Origin: Gibbula magus
Taxonomy: Eukaryota; Mollusca; Gastropoda; Trochida; Trochidae
Direction of reading: 5' to 3'
NCBI GenBank assembly: GCA_936450465.1
Contig: OW388297.1
Location: forward strand, 47,072,130 to 47,136,129
DNA length: 64,000 bases
The notes under the pieces were generated by a model, which searched no databases, had not been told where the DNA came from, and was given only the letters and a program-made list of their open reading frames with translations. Every line of letters begins with the position of its first letter. Position 1 is the stretch's first letter. Below are positions 20,961-34,636 of the stretch, in pieces. The position numbers and the translations under genes are program-made.

Positions 20961-21510
20961 TGAAGTATCCATTCCGGTCTTCTCCTCTTGTACTAGGTTA
21001 GGTTTTCCCCAATTAGTTTTCTTTTTTCCAAACGGAATTCATATAAACAAGTAACCAATGCCCTACCTTTCTAAAGTAAAACACATATAGATTTTCACAA
21101 AGGTAAACATATTTAAACAGTGTTTTCAGACTGCAGAAAAACCTGTATATGTAACGAAAGATCCGAATTTAATATTATTCACATTTAACACATCACGGTT
21201 ACAAGGCTTTATGTCGTGGCGTTTAAATTGTCTAAACAGTTCGCAACAGGAAATTAACAAAGTCATCTTATCAATTATTTACCTTCCATTAGCCTGACCC
21301 AAGTTTCTTTCAAGATAAATGGATTCTGTTAAAAGAAAGTGACGTATTTAATTTGGAAACTGACAGCAGTCTGTGGTTGTTGACGTTTCTGTTGACATTT
21401 TGAACATGTAAGAGAAGTATTGTACATTTTCAATATTAAACGTGACGAGACATATCTTCAATATATTAAAAAAAAGCACAAAAGAGATCGATATTTGATA
21501 ATTAAAGGTA
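20961..21510. other. Stretch without recognised gene
   Basis: AT-rich, with no splice-flanked open frame and no repeat unit that I can see. Confidence 0.4.
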
Positions 21511-21519
21511 ACTTCTTTC

Positions 21520-21615
21520 TTTCACTGAATGCGACGTTTCATCATTGATTTTATCATCGTTAGTAATGTAACAACTGAGTAAATAGCGACACCAAAACGT
21601 TGCATTCAGTGAAAT
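21520..21615. repeat. Foldback (inverted repeat) of about 95 bp
   Basis: TTTCACTGAATGCGACGTTT near the left end is answered by AACGTTGCATTCAGTGAAA near the right end, with about 50 bases between. It could form a long hairpin and looks like a small MITE. TTTCTTTC and ATAAAGA flank the arms. Confidence 0.65.
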
Positions 21616-21619
21616 AAAG

Positions 21620-21800
21620 ACGTTTTATTATATGCTAAGCGATGTGAGACTGACTTTTCTCAGTTTGAGAAAATGTGTTCTCGTCACTGCAGCTTGATAT
21701 CAATTTCTCAACACTGGAAATATCATAATGGGTTGTCGTCAAGTGTACAGTGGTATGACGTCACGTTTACAATCAACGTCATTGTCGTTGCTAAGTAACA
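21620..21800 (+). repeat. Dispersed repeat, inverted copy at 33560-33800
   Basis: GCTAAGCGATGTGAGACTGA, a TTTTCTCAGTT.GAGAA block and TTTCTCAACACTG occur in the same order here and, inverted, at about 33660-33800. A perfect TGACGTCA lies near 21757. Non-coding. Confidence 0.65.
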
Positions 21801-23282
21801 GCCACAATGGCAAGACGTCGCCAGAACTCGCTCTATTGAGGCATTGGACTTAAAACACCACATTTCAGACCACGGAAGCATATAATAAACATAATATTTT
21901 CTGTTTTCAGTGCAATAAAGAAGTTGACTATCCTTGTTTTGTCTGTCAGCTCCACATCTTCTCAAATGCCTCTTAAAGAAGTTGTGTTATTAGTAACCAA
22001 TAGTTACCAGTATCTTCTATTTGGAGGCAGTAGATCAAAAATGAAAATAGAAATATTACAAGAACTGTTTGAACTTTTTGTTTTAAAAAAGAAGATGAAG
22101 TTGAAATAAATATAGATTAATTACCGTGTATATTAATTATATATTATCGTTAATCAATGTTAATGCATAGGTGGAGTATAGAGCAAATGTGTTGCGCAAC
22201 AGAGGTGAAATGACAAGGCCAGTTTTCCTGAAAAAAATATCATTTCATCAATGTTGCACAGTATATTTGCGCTAAACTTCACATGTGGTAAATGTATGGT
22301 GACTATATCTAAGCGCAAAGTGAGAAAGGCTCGGTTTTATAAAATATCAAACCCGTTACGTTTTACAAAAGTGTAATTCCATTAAGGAAATGTAACATTC
22401 TGCTTTATGTGTAGATCAATTTACAATGTCCATTAGTAACATTCTTGATTTAAAACACTTTATCTGGGGCGTTTTACTCCAATTCAGAACCATCAAAGCA
22501 GTAATTTGAAACTACATAAAACAAAGAACGTTTTTTCACGTTTCAAACAACCCTTCTTAATCTGGAAAGCACAGCAGGAAAGGGACCTGGCGTTGTTAAT
22601 TATTAACTACCCAGTCATCAACTTGTGTGATGTTCTTTCTGGCCAAATTGATCTGTCAAAGATGATATTTTTTAGTGCCATCTACAATTTAAAAATCAAA
22701 TTAAAACTTCAACAGTGAACCAAGGTCTGTATGTAGTATAATTCAAAGATTTCAAAAATTCGTTATGCAGTTTTATGAATGTAATATTTGGTTGATACCT
22801 TAAATCAAATCTCTATTTCAATGACTATCACAATCTTGCAATTGATCGTAATCTAGCGTCACTGAATATAACTAGATTTATAAGTAATAGATTATCAACC
22901 CATGTTCACGTCATTGTCTATATTTTACTGTTGGGTTGATTAGTTCTAAAGGATAATATTAAATCTAACTTATTCAGTTTAGTCCTAACAAATATTCAGC
23001 TTTTTTCTTGTCTTACAATCTAAATAGTTATTTGCCACAACGAGACATTTTAAAAAAGACATCATCAAACCTCAAAACATGTTTATGACAAATGTCAAAT
23101 TCAAAATGATCATATTTTGCTATTGACGCTTGTATATTCATCTAATTATAAGCTTTTAAATGTAGTCTTCTGTGATAGTTACTCCTTTTTAAAGTGATTG
23201 ATGTCGCCATGTGACCCTGTGTTCATCTTCTGTAGGTCATGGCATCACGGCGCTACACGGAAATACTTTTGTTCCGCTGCGT
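21801..23282. other. Stretch without recognised gene
   Basis: AT-rich sequence. Open frames are short, without motifs or splice context. It ends at the boundary of the 58-bp minisatellite. Confidence 0.4.
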
Positions 23283-26200
23283 TGGTTGGTGTTAGGAGGG
23301 AGTTTTCGTGTGTGTCAAATGGACACTCACGGTTATGGGCTTGTTGGTTTTAGGAGGGAGTTTTTGTGCATGTCAAATGGACACTCACGGTGATGGGCTT
23401 GTTGGTGTTTGGAGGGAGTTTTTGTGCGTGTCAAATGGACACTCACGGTGATGGGCTTGTTGGTGTTTGGAGGGAGTTTATGTGCGTGTCAAATGGACAC
23501 TCACGGTGATGGGCTTGTTGGTGTTTGGAGGGAGTTTTTTGTGCGTGTCAAATGGACACTCACGGTGATGGCCTTGTTGGTGTTTGGAGGGAGTTTATGT
23601 GCGTGTCAAATGGACACTCACGGTGATGGGCTTGTTGGTGTTTGGAGGGAGTTTCTGTGCGTGTCAAATGGACACTCACGGTGATGGGCTTGTTGGTGTT
23701 TGGAGGATGTTTCTGTGCGTGTCAAACGGACACTCACGGTGATGGGCTTGTTGGTGTTTGGAGGGAGTTTTTTGTGCGTGTCAAATGGACACTCACGGTG
23801 ATGGGCTTGTTGGTGTTTGGAGGGAGTTTTTTTGTGCGTGTCAAATGGACATTCATGGTGATTGGATTGTTGGTAATTGGAGGAAGTTTTTGTGCGTGTC
23901 AAATGGACACGCGCGTGATGATGGGCTTGTTGGTGTTTGGAGGGACTTTTTGTGCTTGTCAAATGGACACTCACGGTGATGGGCTTGTTGGTGTTTGGAG
24001 GGAGTTTTTGTGCGTGTCAAATGGACACTCACGGTGATGGGCTTGTTGGTGTTTGGAGGGAGTTTATGTGCGTGTCAAATGGACACTCACGGTGATGGGC
24101 TTGTTGGTGTTTGGAGGAAGTTTTTGTGCGTGGCAAATGGACACTCGTGATGATGGGCTTGTTGGTGTTTGGAGGGAGTTTCTGTGCGTGTCAAATGGAC
24201 ACTCACGGTGATGGGCTTGTTGGTGTTTGGAGGGAGTTTTTTGTGCGTGTCAAATGGACACTCACGGTGATGGGCTTGTTGGTGTCTGGAGGGATTTTTT
24301 TGTGCGTGTCAAATGGACACTCACGGTGATGGGCTTTTTGGTGTTTTGAGGGAGTTTCTGTGCGTGTCAAATGGACACTCACGGTGATGGGCTTGTTGGT
24401 GTTTGGAGGGAGTTTTATGTGCGTGTCAAATGGACACTCACGGTGATGGGCTTGTTGGTGTCCGGAGGGAGTTTTTTGTGCGTGTCAAATGGACATTCAC
24501 GGTGATGGGCTTGTTGGTGTTTGGAGGAAGTTTTTGTGCGTGTCAAATGGACACTCACGGTGATGGGCTTGTTGGTGTTTGGAGGAAGTTTCTGTGCGTG
24601 TCAAATGGACACTCACGGTGATGGGCTTGTTTGTGTTTGGAGGGAGTTTTTGTGCGTGTCAAATGGACACTCACGGTGATGGCCTTGTTGGTGTTTGGAG
24701 GGAGTTTATGTGCATGTCAAATGGACACTCACGGTGATGGGCTTGTTGGTGTTTGGAGGAAGTTTTTGTGCGTGGCAAATGGACACTCGTGATGATGGGC
24801 TTGTTGGTGTTTGGAGGGAGTTTCTGTGCGTGTCAAATGGACACTCACGGTGATGGGCTTGTTGGTGTTTGGAGGGAGTTTTTTGTGCGTGTCAAATGGA
24901 CACTCACGGTGATGGCCTTGTTGGTGTTTGGAGGGAGTTTATGTGCGTGTCAAATGGACACTCACGGTGATGGGCTTGTTGGTGTTTGGAGGGAGTTTCT
25001 GTGCGTGTCAAATGGACACTCACGGTGATGGGCTTGTTGGTGTCTGGAGGGAGTTTTTTGTGCGTGTCAAATGGACACTCACGGTGATGGGCTTGTTGGT
25101 GTTTGGAGGGAGTTTTTTTGTGCGTGTCAAATGGACATTCATGGTGATTGGATTGTTGGTAATTGGAGGAAGTTTTTGTGCGTGTCAAATGGACACGCGC
25201 GTGATGATGGGCTTGTTGGTGTTTGGAGGGACTTTTTGTGCTTGTCAAATGGACACTCACGGTGATGGGCTTGTTGGTGTTTGGAGGGAGTTTTTGTGCG
25301 TGTCAAATGGACACTCACGGTGATGGCCTTGTTGGTGTTTGGAGGGAGTTTATGTGCGTGTCAAATGGACACTCACGGTGATGGGCTTGTTGGTGTTTGG
25401 AGGAAGTTTTTGTGCGTGGCAAATGGACACTCGTGATGATGGGCTTGTTGGTGTTTGGAGGGAGTTTCTGTGCGTGTCAAATGGACACTCACGGTGATGG
25501 GCTTGTTGGTGTTTGGAGGGAGTTTTTTGTGCGTGTCAAATGGACACTCACGGTGATGGGCTTGTTGGTGTCTGGAGGGATTTTTTTGTGCGTGTCAAAT
25601 GGACACTCACGGTGTTTCTGTGCGTGTCAAATGGACACTCACGGTGATGGGCTTGTTGGTGTTTGGAGGGAGTTTTATGTGCGTGTCAAATGGACACTCA
25701 CGGTGATGGGCTTGTTGGTGTCCGGAGGGAGTTTTTTGTGCGTGTCAAATGGACATTCACGGTGATGGGCTTGTTGGTGTTTGGAGGAAGTTTTTGTGCG
25801 TGTCAAATGGACACTCACGGTGATGGGCTTGATTGTGTTTGGAGGAAGTTTCTGTGCGTGTCAAATGGACACTCACGGTGATGGGCTTGTTTGTGTTTGG
25901 AGGGAGTTTTTGTGCGTGTCAAATGGACACTCACGGTGATGGCCTTGTTGGTGTTTGGAGGGAGTTTATGTGCATGTCAAATGGACACTCACGGTGATGG
26001 GCTTGTTGGTGTTTGGAGGAAGTTTTTGTGCGTGGCAAATGGACACTCGTGATGATGGGCTTGTTGGTGTTTGGAGGGAGTTTCTGTGCGTGTCAAATGG
26101 ACACTCACGGTGATGGGCTTGTTGGTGTTTGGAGGGAGTTTTTTGTGCGTGTCAAATGGACACTCACGGTGATGGCCTTGTTGGTGTTTGGAGGGAGTTT

Positions 26201-27026
26201 ATGTGCGTGTCAAATGGACACTCACGGTGATGGGCTTGTTGGTGTTTGGAGGGAGTTTCTGTGCGTGTCAAATGGACACTCACGGTGATGGGCTTGTTGG
26301 TGTCTGGAGGGAGTTTTTTGTGCGTGTCAAATGGACACTCACGGTGATGGGCTTGTTGGTGTTTGGAGGGAGTTTTTGTGCTTGTCAAATGGACACTCAC
26401 GGTGATGGCCTTGTTGGTGTTTGGAGGGAGTTTTTGTGCGTGGCAAATGGACACTCGTGATGATGGGCTTGTTGGTGTTTGGAGGGAGTTTCTGTGCGTG
26501 TCAAATGGACACTCACGGTGATGGGCTTGTTGGTGTTTGGAGGGAATTTTTTGTGCGTGTCAAATGGACACTCACGGTGATGGGCTTGTTGGTGTCTGGA
26601 GGGAGTTTTTTGTGCGTGTCAAATGGACACTCACGGTGATGGGCTTTTTGGTGTTTTGAGGGAGTTTATGTGCGTGTCAAATGGACACTCACGGTGATGG
26701 GCTTGTTGGTGTTTGGAGGGAGTTTTATGTGCGTGTCAAATGGACACTCACGGTGATGGGCTTGTTGGTGTCTGGAGGGAGTTTTTTGTGCGTGTCAAAT
26801 GGACATTCAGGGTGATGGGCTTGTTGGTGTTTGGAGGAAGTTTTTGTGCGTGGCAAATGGACACTCGTGATGATGGGCTTGTTGGTGTTAGGAGGGAGTT
26901 TTTGTGCGTGTCAAATGGACACTCACGGTGATGAGCTTGTTGGTGTTTGGAGGGAGTTTGTGTGCGTGTCAAATGGACACTCACGGTGATGGGCCGGCTT
27001 GTTGGTGTATTGTGGGAGTTTTTGTG
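23283..27026 (+). repeat. 58-bp minisatellite with a 1,286-bp higher-order repeat
   Basis: About 64 head-to-tail units of 58-60 bp with the core GATGGGCTTGTTGGTG...GGAGGGAGTTT...GTGCGTGTCAAATGGACACTCACG (given in parts). Length varies mainly in a T run. Variant units recur in order: the ATTGGATTGTTGGTAATTGG variant lies at about 23860 and 25146, 1,286 bp apart, and neighbouring variants keep that offset. Later copies are offset by 1,260 after a 26-bp loss. Because the unit is not a multiple of three, the many open frames on both strands here are by-products. Confidence 0.95.
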
Positions 27027-28002
27027 CGTGAATTGGATTATGCCTTTGTCTCAATTATTTTACGGTTGTCATGAAACATAACATTGATCCATGAGGAACG
27101 GTTATTTGGTCTGGAGCATAAATCCCCTACTAGATACGCATGCTAAATATAATCCCGAGATTCATATTGTGTGTGTTAGACCGAGAAGAATGATATTTTA
27201 TGGGCTTCTATATAAACCTGACAACCCAACAGATGTTGCAATAGTTGTTTCATGAAAACAGCATGTCAGGTTTAAAATGTTGGAACACGTTATAAGTAGA
27301 ACGAAGCCATTATGAAAGAACGAGTTCAATGTAGAACAGTGTGAACAAGTTATGACAGGTGAATTGATATGATTAAAATATTGTTAGGGCACATCTTTTT
27401 AAAAACTTTTTAAAACATGATCTTGAGTCGACGAGAAACTTAAGACGTTTTTGTCTGCAGACATAAGAAGTGTTTGGGAAAGCACTTTGGTATTCATTTT
27501 ACTAAATTTTCTATTCAAGCATTATTCGAGATGAACATTAACAAAGATGTTTATTGTTGTTTTTTTCTTAAATGTCGGTGGATTTTAAAAATTACCTTCT
27601 AAACCGTTTATAACCATTGTATATTTATACCAATGTATTCAAAGACTCCCAAAACTTCTACATGCCACAATTCCTACAAAAAGTCAGGGCAGCATTATGC
27701 AATTACCTATTTTATAATGGAACAACCCAGGATATGATTTAATGTAATTTGCCAAAACTTCTAAAGCTGATGGAAGAAGGGGGTAGAGGAGTACTGGAGT
27801 AGAGGATTAAAACAGGTTCAGCTTATTACTTACTAAGGAAGATGACAGAGTATTTTGTGTATATAAATATTTTGTATATATTATAATATTAATATAAATA
27901 TTTTGTTATATTTTGCGTACGTCACATGAGATAAGTAAAAATTTTCAAGTTTGTTAGATTTTTAGCAATTGTTATATTTTCGTTGCAACAAAGCTGTTCA
28001 CA
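27027..28002. other. Stretch without recognised gene
   Basis: AT-rich. A short run of TATAATATTAATATAAATATTTTG near 27880 (given for position) is low complexity. No exon signals were seen. Confidence 0.4.
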
Positions 28003-29020
28003 AGACAGAAACCATCAATGGATGTACTTGAATCATTCAAGCAGTTAGATACAGTCTGTGTTGTCTATTCTCTCGGTCATTAGAATTTCATTTGTAAGTT
28101 CATTCTGTAGGAAGGAAAGAAAATAGGTGTGCATGTATAGCCTAGACCTACTCGGATGTATTATAGTCCTTGCGCCAGATTATGCCATATAAGCGATTCG
28201 TATTGGCTGAAGCGAACATAAAATATATATGGATTCCGTGGGCAACGATTGAGTGGAATACAAATACCGACATTTCTATAAATTGCTAAATTTGGTTTTA
28301 TTTTCTTGGTAGCATGCCGTCAATAAAAGTTATTTCTAAAGTAAAAGGTTTTCTTACTAGTCAGTCTGTATTTTTTTTTATAAAGATATTTCAGTTGTAC
28401 TTCAGTCTTGAATCAAAATTTGTATTTATATTATGTCATATCTTGTAAATATGCTATTATACTCCCATGGTGGTTTTTGGAGAATAAACAATTGAAATTG
28501 AAGTCTGTAGAAGTTTTGGCATGTAGATTTTTGGGAGGTTACCTTAATTGGTACTTAAATCATTCAAGTAGTTAGACACAGTCTGTGTTGTCTATTTTCT
28601 CGGTCATTAGAATTTCATTTGTAAGTTCATTCTGTAGGAACGAAAGAAAATAGGTGTGCATGTATACTCGGATATCCTTGCGTCAGATTATGCCATATCG
28701 ATTCGTATTGGCTGAAGCGAACATAAAATATATAAGGATTCCGTGGGCAACGATTGGGTAGAATACAAATACCGACATTTCTATATATTGCTAAATTTTG
28801 TTGTATTTTCTGGAAAGATGTGTCCAGTATTTAATTTAGTCATAAAACAGTAAGTCATCAGTGCATTTTCAACAATAGTCACCTGCTTGCAGCACCGGGT
28901 GTTGGTAGCATGCCGTCAATAAAAGTTATTTCTAAAGTAAATTGTTTTCTATTACAAGTCAGTCTGTATTTTTGTTTATAAAGATATTTCAGTTGTACTT
29001 CAGTCTTGAATCAAACATAA
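28003..29020 (+). repeat. Tandem segment duplication, about 550-600 bp
   Basis: The block at 28020-28425 (CAGTCTGTGTTGTCTATT..., GGATTCCGTGGGCAACGATTG..., GCATGCCGTCAATAAAAGTT...) reappears in the same order at 28555-29015. The second copy has about 95 extra bases (28810-28905) and several small deletions. Both are non-coding. Confidence 0.85.
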
Positions 29021-30064
29021 AAATTCCCAAGGCAATATGTAGTTATTCCCACATTAACTTCCTGAAATACAACAGCTTTATATATTATAAAATATTGGTC
29101 CATACAATCAAAACGAGCGTTGATAGAACCCGGAAGTACCGGGAACGGAGTCCAGGAAAGCGTTGCATGCTCGGATAATACTATATCTTATTCCAAATAA
29201 CATGAAATAATTATTCTAAAACATATGACTCAATTTTTTTAAAATGTGTAAATTTCAAGAAGAGAAATTTCAAATATCATTTATTCTTACTTCTAAAGTT
29301 ATTTTTTACAAAATGGCATTTTTCTAAATGGCAAGTATTTCTAAAGTTACAAGCAGACAAATGTGAAATATGCACGCTTAATCTTGATTAATATTCTATT
29401 AACGATTGAAGTGATAATTAGTTGTAATCATTTCAGCTCTGTTACCAATTTTCTAAGACGTTTTTAAAAAAAAAATATCATTAACGTCTCTTCTTTAAGT
29501 TCAAAGTCTCCAATTGCCTTCTTTGCTTCTATAAAATCATGAAAAACGTTGATATTAATAGGTACCAAAATGGTGCCACATGGTCGGAGCAACTGTTTAT
29601 GCTGCATATCACTTTAATTTGAAGCTGTCGAGCTGTTGGTCTAGCAAATATTTTACGGTCGCATCTTTGAGCATGAGTTATTGCTGTTTGCAGCGTAACA
29701 GCGTTCTCAGTGACCGCCACTTGACAGGTACTTACTTCGCGAGTAGTATGTTTATACTAGTCAGCATTTAAACGTCACTAATCCAACATAAATACCACTA
29801 TGCGATTGCAAATCTGGTGTATATATGTCAGGAACAATACAAATAAAGTTGTACATGTATATGATTTATATTATTGTTTGATTCAAATCGTTTGTTTAGA
29901 TAAAATAAACACACGTGCTTTATACGACCAAGTGGTCCCTTTATAATAGAAATTGATTTCCTTTTGTAAATTGTTCACCTTCAATAAGCTTTTAAATCGA
30001 AAAATGTCTTCTTAATTGTATTATTATGATTTGATTTTCAGGTTGATCGCGACTTTCAAAAGAA
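29021..30064. other. Stretch without recognised gene
   Basis: AT-rich, no supported exon. Overlapping short frames at 29529-29771 are open on both strands but carry no motif. Confidence 0.4.
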
Positions 30065-30540
30065 TTGTATGGCTGATTTGTGGTTTACACTATCCTGCAA
30101 AGTAATGTAGAACATATGCGCAACATTTTAACAGAATCGGATCAATAGTTTTGCAATAGTTTATATTTCATAAAAATGACTAACTTCAATATTTAGAAAT
30201 ATACGTCAAAATGCAGAGATTCGAAGAGGAATTTGTTGTTTGACATTGCATGAATGGACCCTGATGTAGAATAGTTTTGCAAAATTTTAACAAAATCGGA
30301 TGAAAAGTTCTGTAGTTTTTCTCTAATAGGTCGCACTAAGTTCAAAATATATAATATAATTTGGAAAAAAATAATAAATTCACGAAAGTCATTTCAACTT
30401 GGCAATGAAGTCCACTGAATAAAGTAGAAGACAAGTGCCAAATTTAACATAATTGGATGATTAGTTTTTCTCTCATAGGTCGGACAAGATTAGTGAACGG
30501 ACATAAGGACGAACGGAATGTATAACCTCGGTCGGTGGTA
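30065..30540 (+). repeat. Diverged repeat with three ~150-bp units
   Basis: The phrase TTTTAACA.AATCGGAT.AATAGTT recurs at about 30125, 30285 and 30447, and the stretch ends in a GAACGGACATAAGGACGAACGG run. The style is that of a tandem-core element, but I could not identify termini. Confidence 0.45.
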
Positions 30541-31519
30541 CAATACAGTTCACAATTAAAGTTAACATATTTCGTCTTTCAACTATTCTATAACAATATA
30601 TATAATTTTCGTTTTTTGGTTTATCAACGTGTTTTATAAGCCTATGACCTTATGCTGATCTGAAGAAAAGGGACCACATCGACCATTACGCATGTACGTG
30701 CATATTATAACAACATGCAAAAGTCTTTTGTTCAACACACACATACGTTAACACCTGTTGAAACAAATTCTGATAAACACAGCGTAACTTCGTGTTTGAT
30801 AATGTTTTATGGTTAAATGAATACAAACAACAGTTGTAAGCCAGGTTTTCACATTTCCATAGTCCCAGATAATGTTGACCCTACCACTCTTTAACTGACC
30901 ATCGCTTTACCATTTTTTATCATAATTTGATGATTATTTTTTTTATTTTAAAGGGTAGACATAATTTTTTATGAACCTGTGCCTAACTCAATACCGACCA
31001 GGTGGTCCCTTTTCCGGTAGCCTTCCCCATATATAGGAAAAGAACTTACAAAATATGTTATAAAATATTTTAACAGTACCTGAACTCAGCAAAAACATAA
31101 ACAGAGGTCTATTATTTGCTATATTTTAAACAACTGCTGAATGAAAATTGTGTGTTCTCTTTATACATCTTCCTATAGATGGGTTTGCTAAGGCTAAGTA
31201 AAAAACTAAATGAAATAAAAATGTTTTTAATTAAAAAATCATAGTTTTTTTTCCAGAGAACATTAGTTTACATTGTTTGGACAAGGGCAGTAACAGAATG
31301 GAAAATCGACACTGTTATTACATGAACATTATATCAATGAGTTCTCAAATATTTCTTGATGACGTTCCTGGAATAGAACATCACGAAAGACTCATTCTAT
31401 ATACATAACTGTATTTAGAGATACATTTGTAGAATATCACTGTAGCTATATGTTTGCAACTATTTCGGGTATTATATACTTCCTCAAATTTGCATACCCA
31501 TTTAATATTTTCCATTTAG
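30541..31519. other. Stretch without recognised gene
   Basis: AT-rich. GACCAAGTGGTCCCTTT-like text occurs at 29928 and again at 30997 (GACCAGGTGGTCCCTTTT), a near repeat of unknown meaning. Confidence 0.35.
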
Positions 31520-32690
31520 CATGGAAATATAACAAACAGTAGTAACAGTTTTGACATCGGTCTGTCAGGACTGTTACATTTGTGTAAAATGGTGACATGC
31601 TATTAAACATTTCATATGATATCACAATAAGGAAAAGCTATTTAAGATAGTTCATTGTACAATATACTACATAAACACACACTTTGTTTTAATTATTACC
31701 ACAAAGAGAAAGGATAAACACCTTGGTATAATTATGAAAATAGAAAACACTTGACATTTTATGTCAGAACTGTTACCAAAAATATTTTAGCATTCAATAA
31801 ACGCTTTGCTTTACAAACATGTACCTAGAAATACATTAGAACAATTGTGTCAATATCAAGAGAAGATTAGAGTTGAGGAACATTAGTTCATTAAAAACAC
31901 TAACCCTTAGTTTGAATAATAAGCTGTGAGATGTCAGAACTGTTACCAGTTATGTCTAATCGATTTTCAATTATCTATATACAATGATAATGTTTGAAAT
32001 TGATAAGTTTTGTTAGCAGATGATTAGAAATCGACAAACTCTTACTTGCTCAGAACCACACCACTTGATAAAATTTCATATTAGGACAATTATGTGTTAC
32101 AATATTACAAAATGTCAAAACTGTTACTTTATTATGTCAATAGTGTTACCGAAACATTTATCATCAAATATACTCATTGTTTTACCAGTTTGAACGTTCA
32201 AATGTGAAAACACTTTAGAAAATATCAAGGAAAAAGCATGGGAACATAATAAAGAATTCAGCCTTAGTTTACAAAGACGTATAACACATCTAATTCCTTG
32301 GTTTGAGTGAAAAGCAGTGATATGTCAGAACTGTTACCACTTATGTCCCCATTGTTCAATGATTGCTTCTGTTTTAACCATAACAAATGCCTCACGTGAC
32401 TGATGCCTTGATTTGCTTTAATGTGGAATTACTACTTGTTTAATAAGTAAAAAAAAATACATATGTTTTATTCATGGTAACAGATTTGACATTAAAAATC
32501 ACAGACAGCGTATGCTACCTAACTGAAGTTAATTTTCTCAATTAAACTACTAGCAGTGCAGGCAAATTACCAACCAATGGCAAGGCAGGTACGTGGTGGC
32601 CCATGACAGGAAGTTGCATCATTGTTCGCATCAAGGGAGCTATCATTGTTGCATTTGATTCATCATGGTAACAGAACTGACATAAAACCT
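31520..32690 (+). repeat. Degenerate ~180-bp repeat marked by TGTCAGAACTGTTACC
   Basis: The motif or close variants lie near 31543, 31763, 31931, 32111 and 32317, and inverted (GGTAACAG..TTGACAT) near 31522, 32477 and 32663. Spacing is mostly 160-220 bp. Flanking text such as CTTAGTTTGA.T.A.AAGC.GTGA also recurs before the motif (31905, 32300). This suggests an old tandem array worn down to its best-kept part. Confidence 0.6.
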
Positions 32691-33559
32691 TGGGACAGGC
32701 TAAAATATTAATAAAAAGAAGAAAAAAATAGATTTTAAAAAATTTATTTTGGTGACTTTAGTCCAGTTGGTTTGCCTATAAGCTTGTATGAGAACATGAA
32801 AATGAATGTGAATTCTGATTTTATTTATCATTTCAATAATGCTCTAAAATGTCATTTTCTAATTTGGGATAGTCACTATTGCTAGATTTTCTTACTTTCA
32901 AATGCTACAAAATAATTATTTATGAAAATATCTTTGATAAATTGATTTTAGTGAGTAGAGGAAATGTGTCTTTATTATTTTTGACAAACTAATAGAGTGA
33001 CAATATCTAATATGTTTCAGTAAATAGCTGGGTCATGAAATTTACACTTTTTTAGATTGACTCATATATCAAAACTATTTTATATAATATGTCATTCCCC
33101 TTATATATGACCTTTCTAAACTAATTTAGTCCACAGTCGATGCTATTACGCTAATGTAAATTGATAAAATACAAAAGCATGATGTTGTTGCAAATATAAA
33201 TGCATAAATATTATAATTAACACAATGTGTTATTATGTAAAAATAACACTTCTAAATACACTCATGCAGTCGTTGAAATGATCAACTAAATACCAGCCGA
33301 GAAATAGTATTGTGATCATATATCTCGTTTATTATTCGCTTCCTTTCAAACCAAAGACAGAAAAAAAAGCTTGACGCCTCTATGACGTAATATTGCGATG
33401 ACATCACGATATTCATTTGTCAAACGCTTTTAGTAGTAAAGATTTTGTTCGTAAATTTAAGAATGTCTGCATATTTCGAAGATAACATTAAGTTTCATTG
33501 ATTGCTGACAATTCAACGAAGCGTACATAAAATATGACACGCCGCCATCACATCGTTGG
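32691..33559. other. Stretch without recognised gene
   Basis: Very AT-rich. Nothing supported. Confidence 0.4.
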
Positions 33560-33800
33560 TAACCAATGGACGAGAGTTCGTGACATCATAGACAACACTT
33601 TTGCATAGATGATATCTGTGTTTTCAGTGTGATATCACTTAACTCTCATCGAGTTAGGGGGTAAAGCCGATATTGTTACGTCATCCCCATTGTGATATTT
33701 TCACAGTGTTGAGAAAGGGATATCGAACTACAGTGATGAGAGCATATTTTGGTTCTCTAACTGAGAAAACTCAGTCTCACATCGCTTAGCTTATCATAAA
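33560..33800 (-). repeat. Dispersed repeat, inverted copy of 21620-21800
   Basis: Read on the minus strand it matches the copy at 21.6 kb (GCTAAGCGATGTGAGACTGAG, then TTTCTCAACACTGTGA). It extends further, with CGATATC-type and GATATCAC palindromic bits. Confidence 0.6.
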
Positions 33801-34117
33801 AGCAGTAAGCACTCCGCTAACTTTGCAATTTAAAGACGATACAAGGAAAAAGCTCGTGTCAACAAAGATAACTGGGTCAGGTTAGTGAGTTAGAGACATA
33901 TTATAAACCATGGAACAGACCAATTGATAATGTCAGGTAATTAATTATACTTGTATTGGATTTTATATGGCTTGATTCATTTGTTGATATCACGAATGTT
34001 GAAACTGACCTTGTCTTTCATTTCAATATGTACGGTCAGAGGAAACTTCTTTGCGATCTCTATGAAGGCCGGTTTTCATGTCCAGTATCATGTTGCTATC
34101 ATTTCTAATGCTATAGA

Positions 34118-34636
34118 TAAACTGACGGGCAAAAGAAGGTATAACACTCACTAGTTTTCGATTAATTCAATATTTTAAAGAAAAGAGATGCACTTGATTA
34201 CGGCACTATACAATAACACCTCTCGGCAGTAGTTTGAATGACTTAATTGGTTACTGTTTTATTTAAAATATCATTATCTAAAGTAGACAGGGGTAAGAAA
34301 TGAAATTTACACCAACATGACCCCTACCATGTTCAAAATGAAGTAAATGTGTGCAGCACATTTATTGATTTTCACACAGAGTATGTGTTATATGTCGACG
34401 AACAGTTGTGTTTGATCAAAATTAATTTGGAGGAATTTCAAAATTAAGATTTTAAATTTAAATTTTTTTAAATTTTCCAACCGCGTACAGGTATTATTTG
34501 ACTGATTTAATGTTTTTGACTAATTTCACAAACTAGTCCGTTTTTTAATACGACGTCGAAAACTCGAGATATTTGACTTTGAAAATTATACATAAATGAT
34601 AAATGAGCCATATACTTTCTTTTGCCCGTCAGTGTA
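34118..34636. mobile_element. Tc1/mariner-type MITE, about 515 bp
   Basis: Terminal inverted repeats ACTGACGGGCAAAAGAA.GTAT (from 34121) and ATACTTTCTTTTGCCCGTCAGT (up to about 34633) face each other, with TA on each side (34118-34119 and 34635-34636). TA duplication and CACTG-type ends are typical of Tc1/mariner. The inside is AT-rich with no transposase. Confidence 0.8.

Noticed and set aside
23409..26984. Many open frames with repeated GLLVFGGSFCACQMDTHGDG-like peptides on both strands
   Set aside because: They follow from the 58-bp minisatellite. The unit is not a multiple of three, frames wander, and both strands are open alike.
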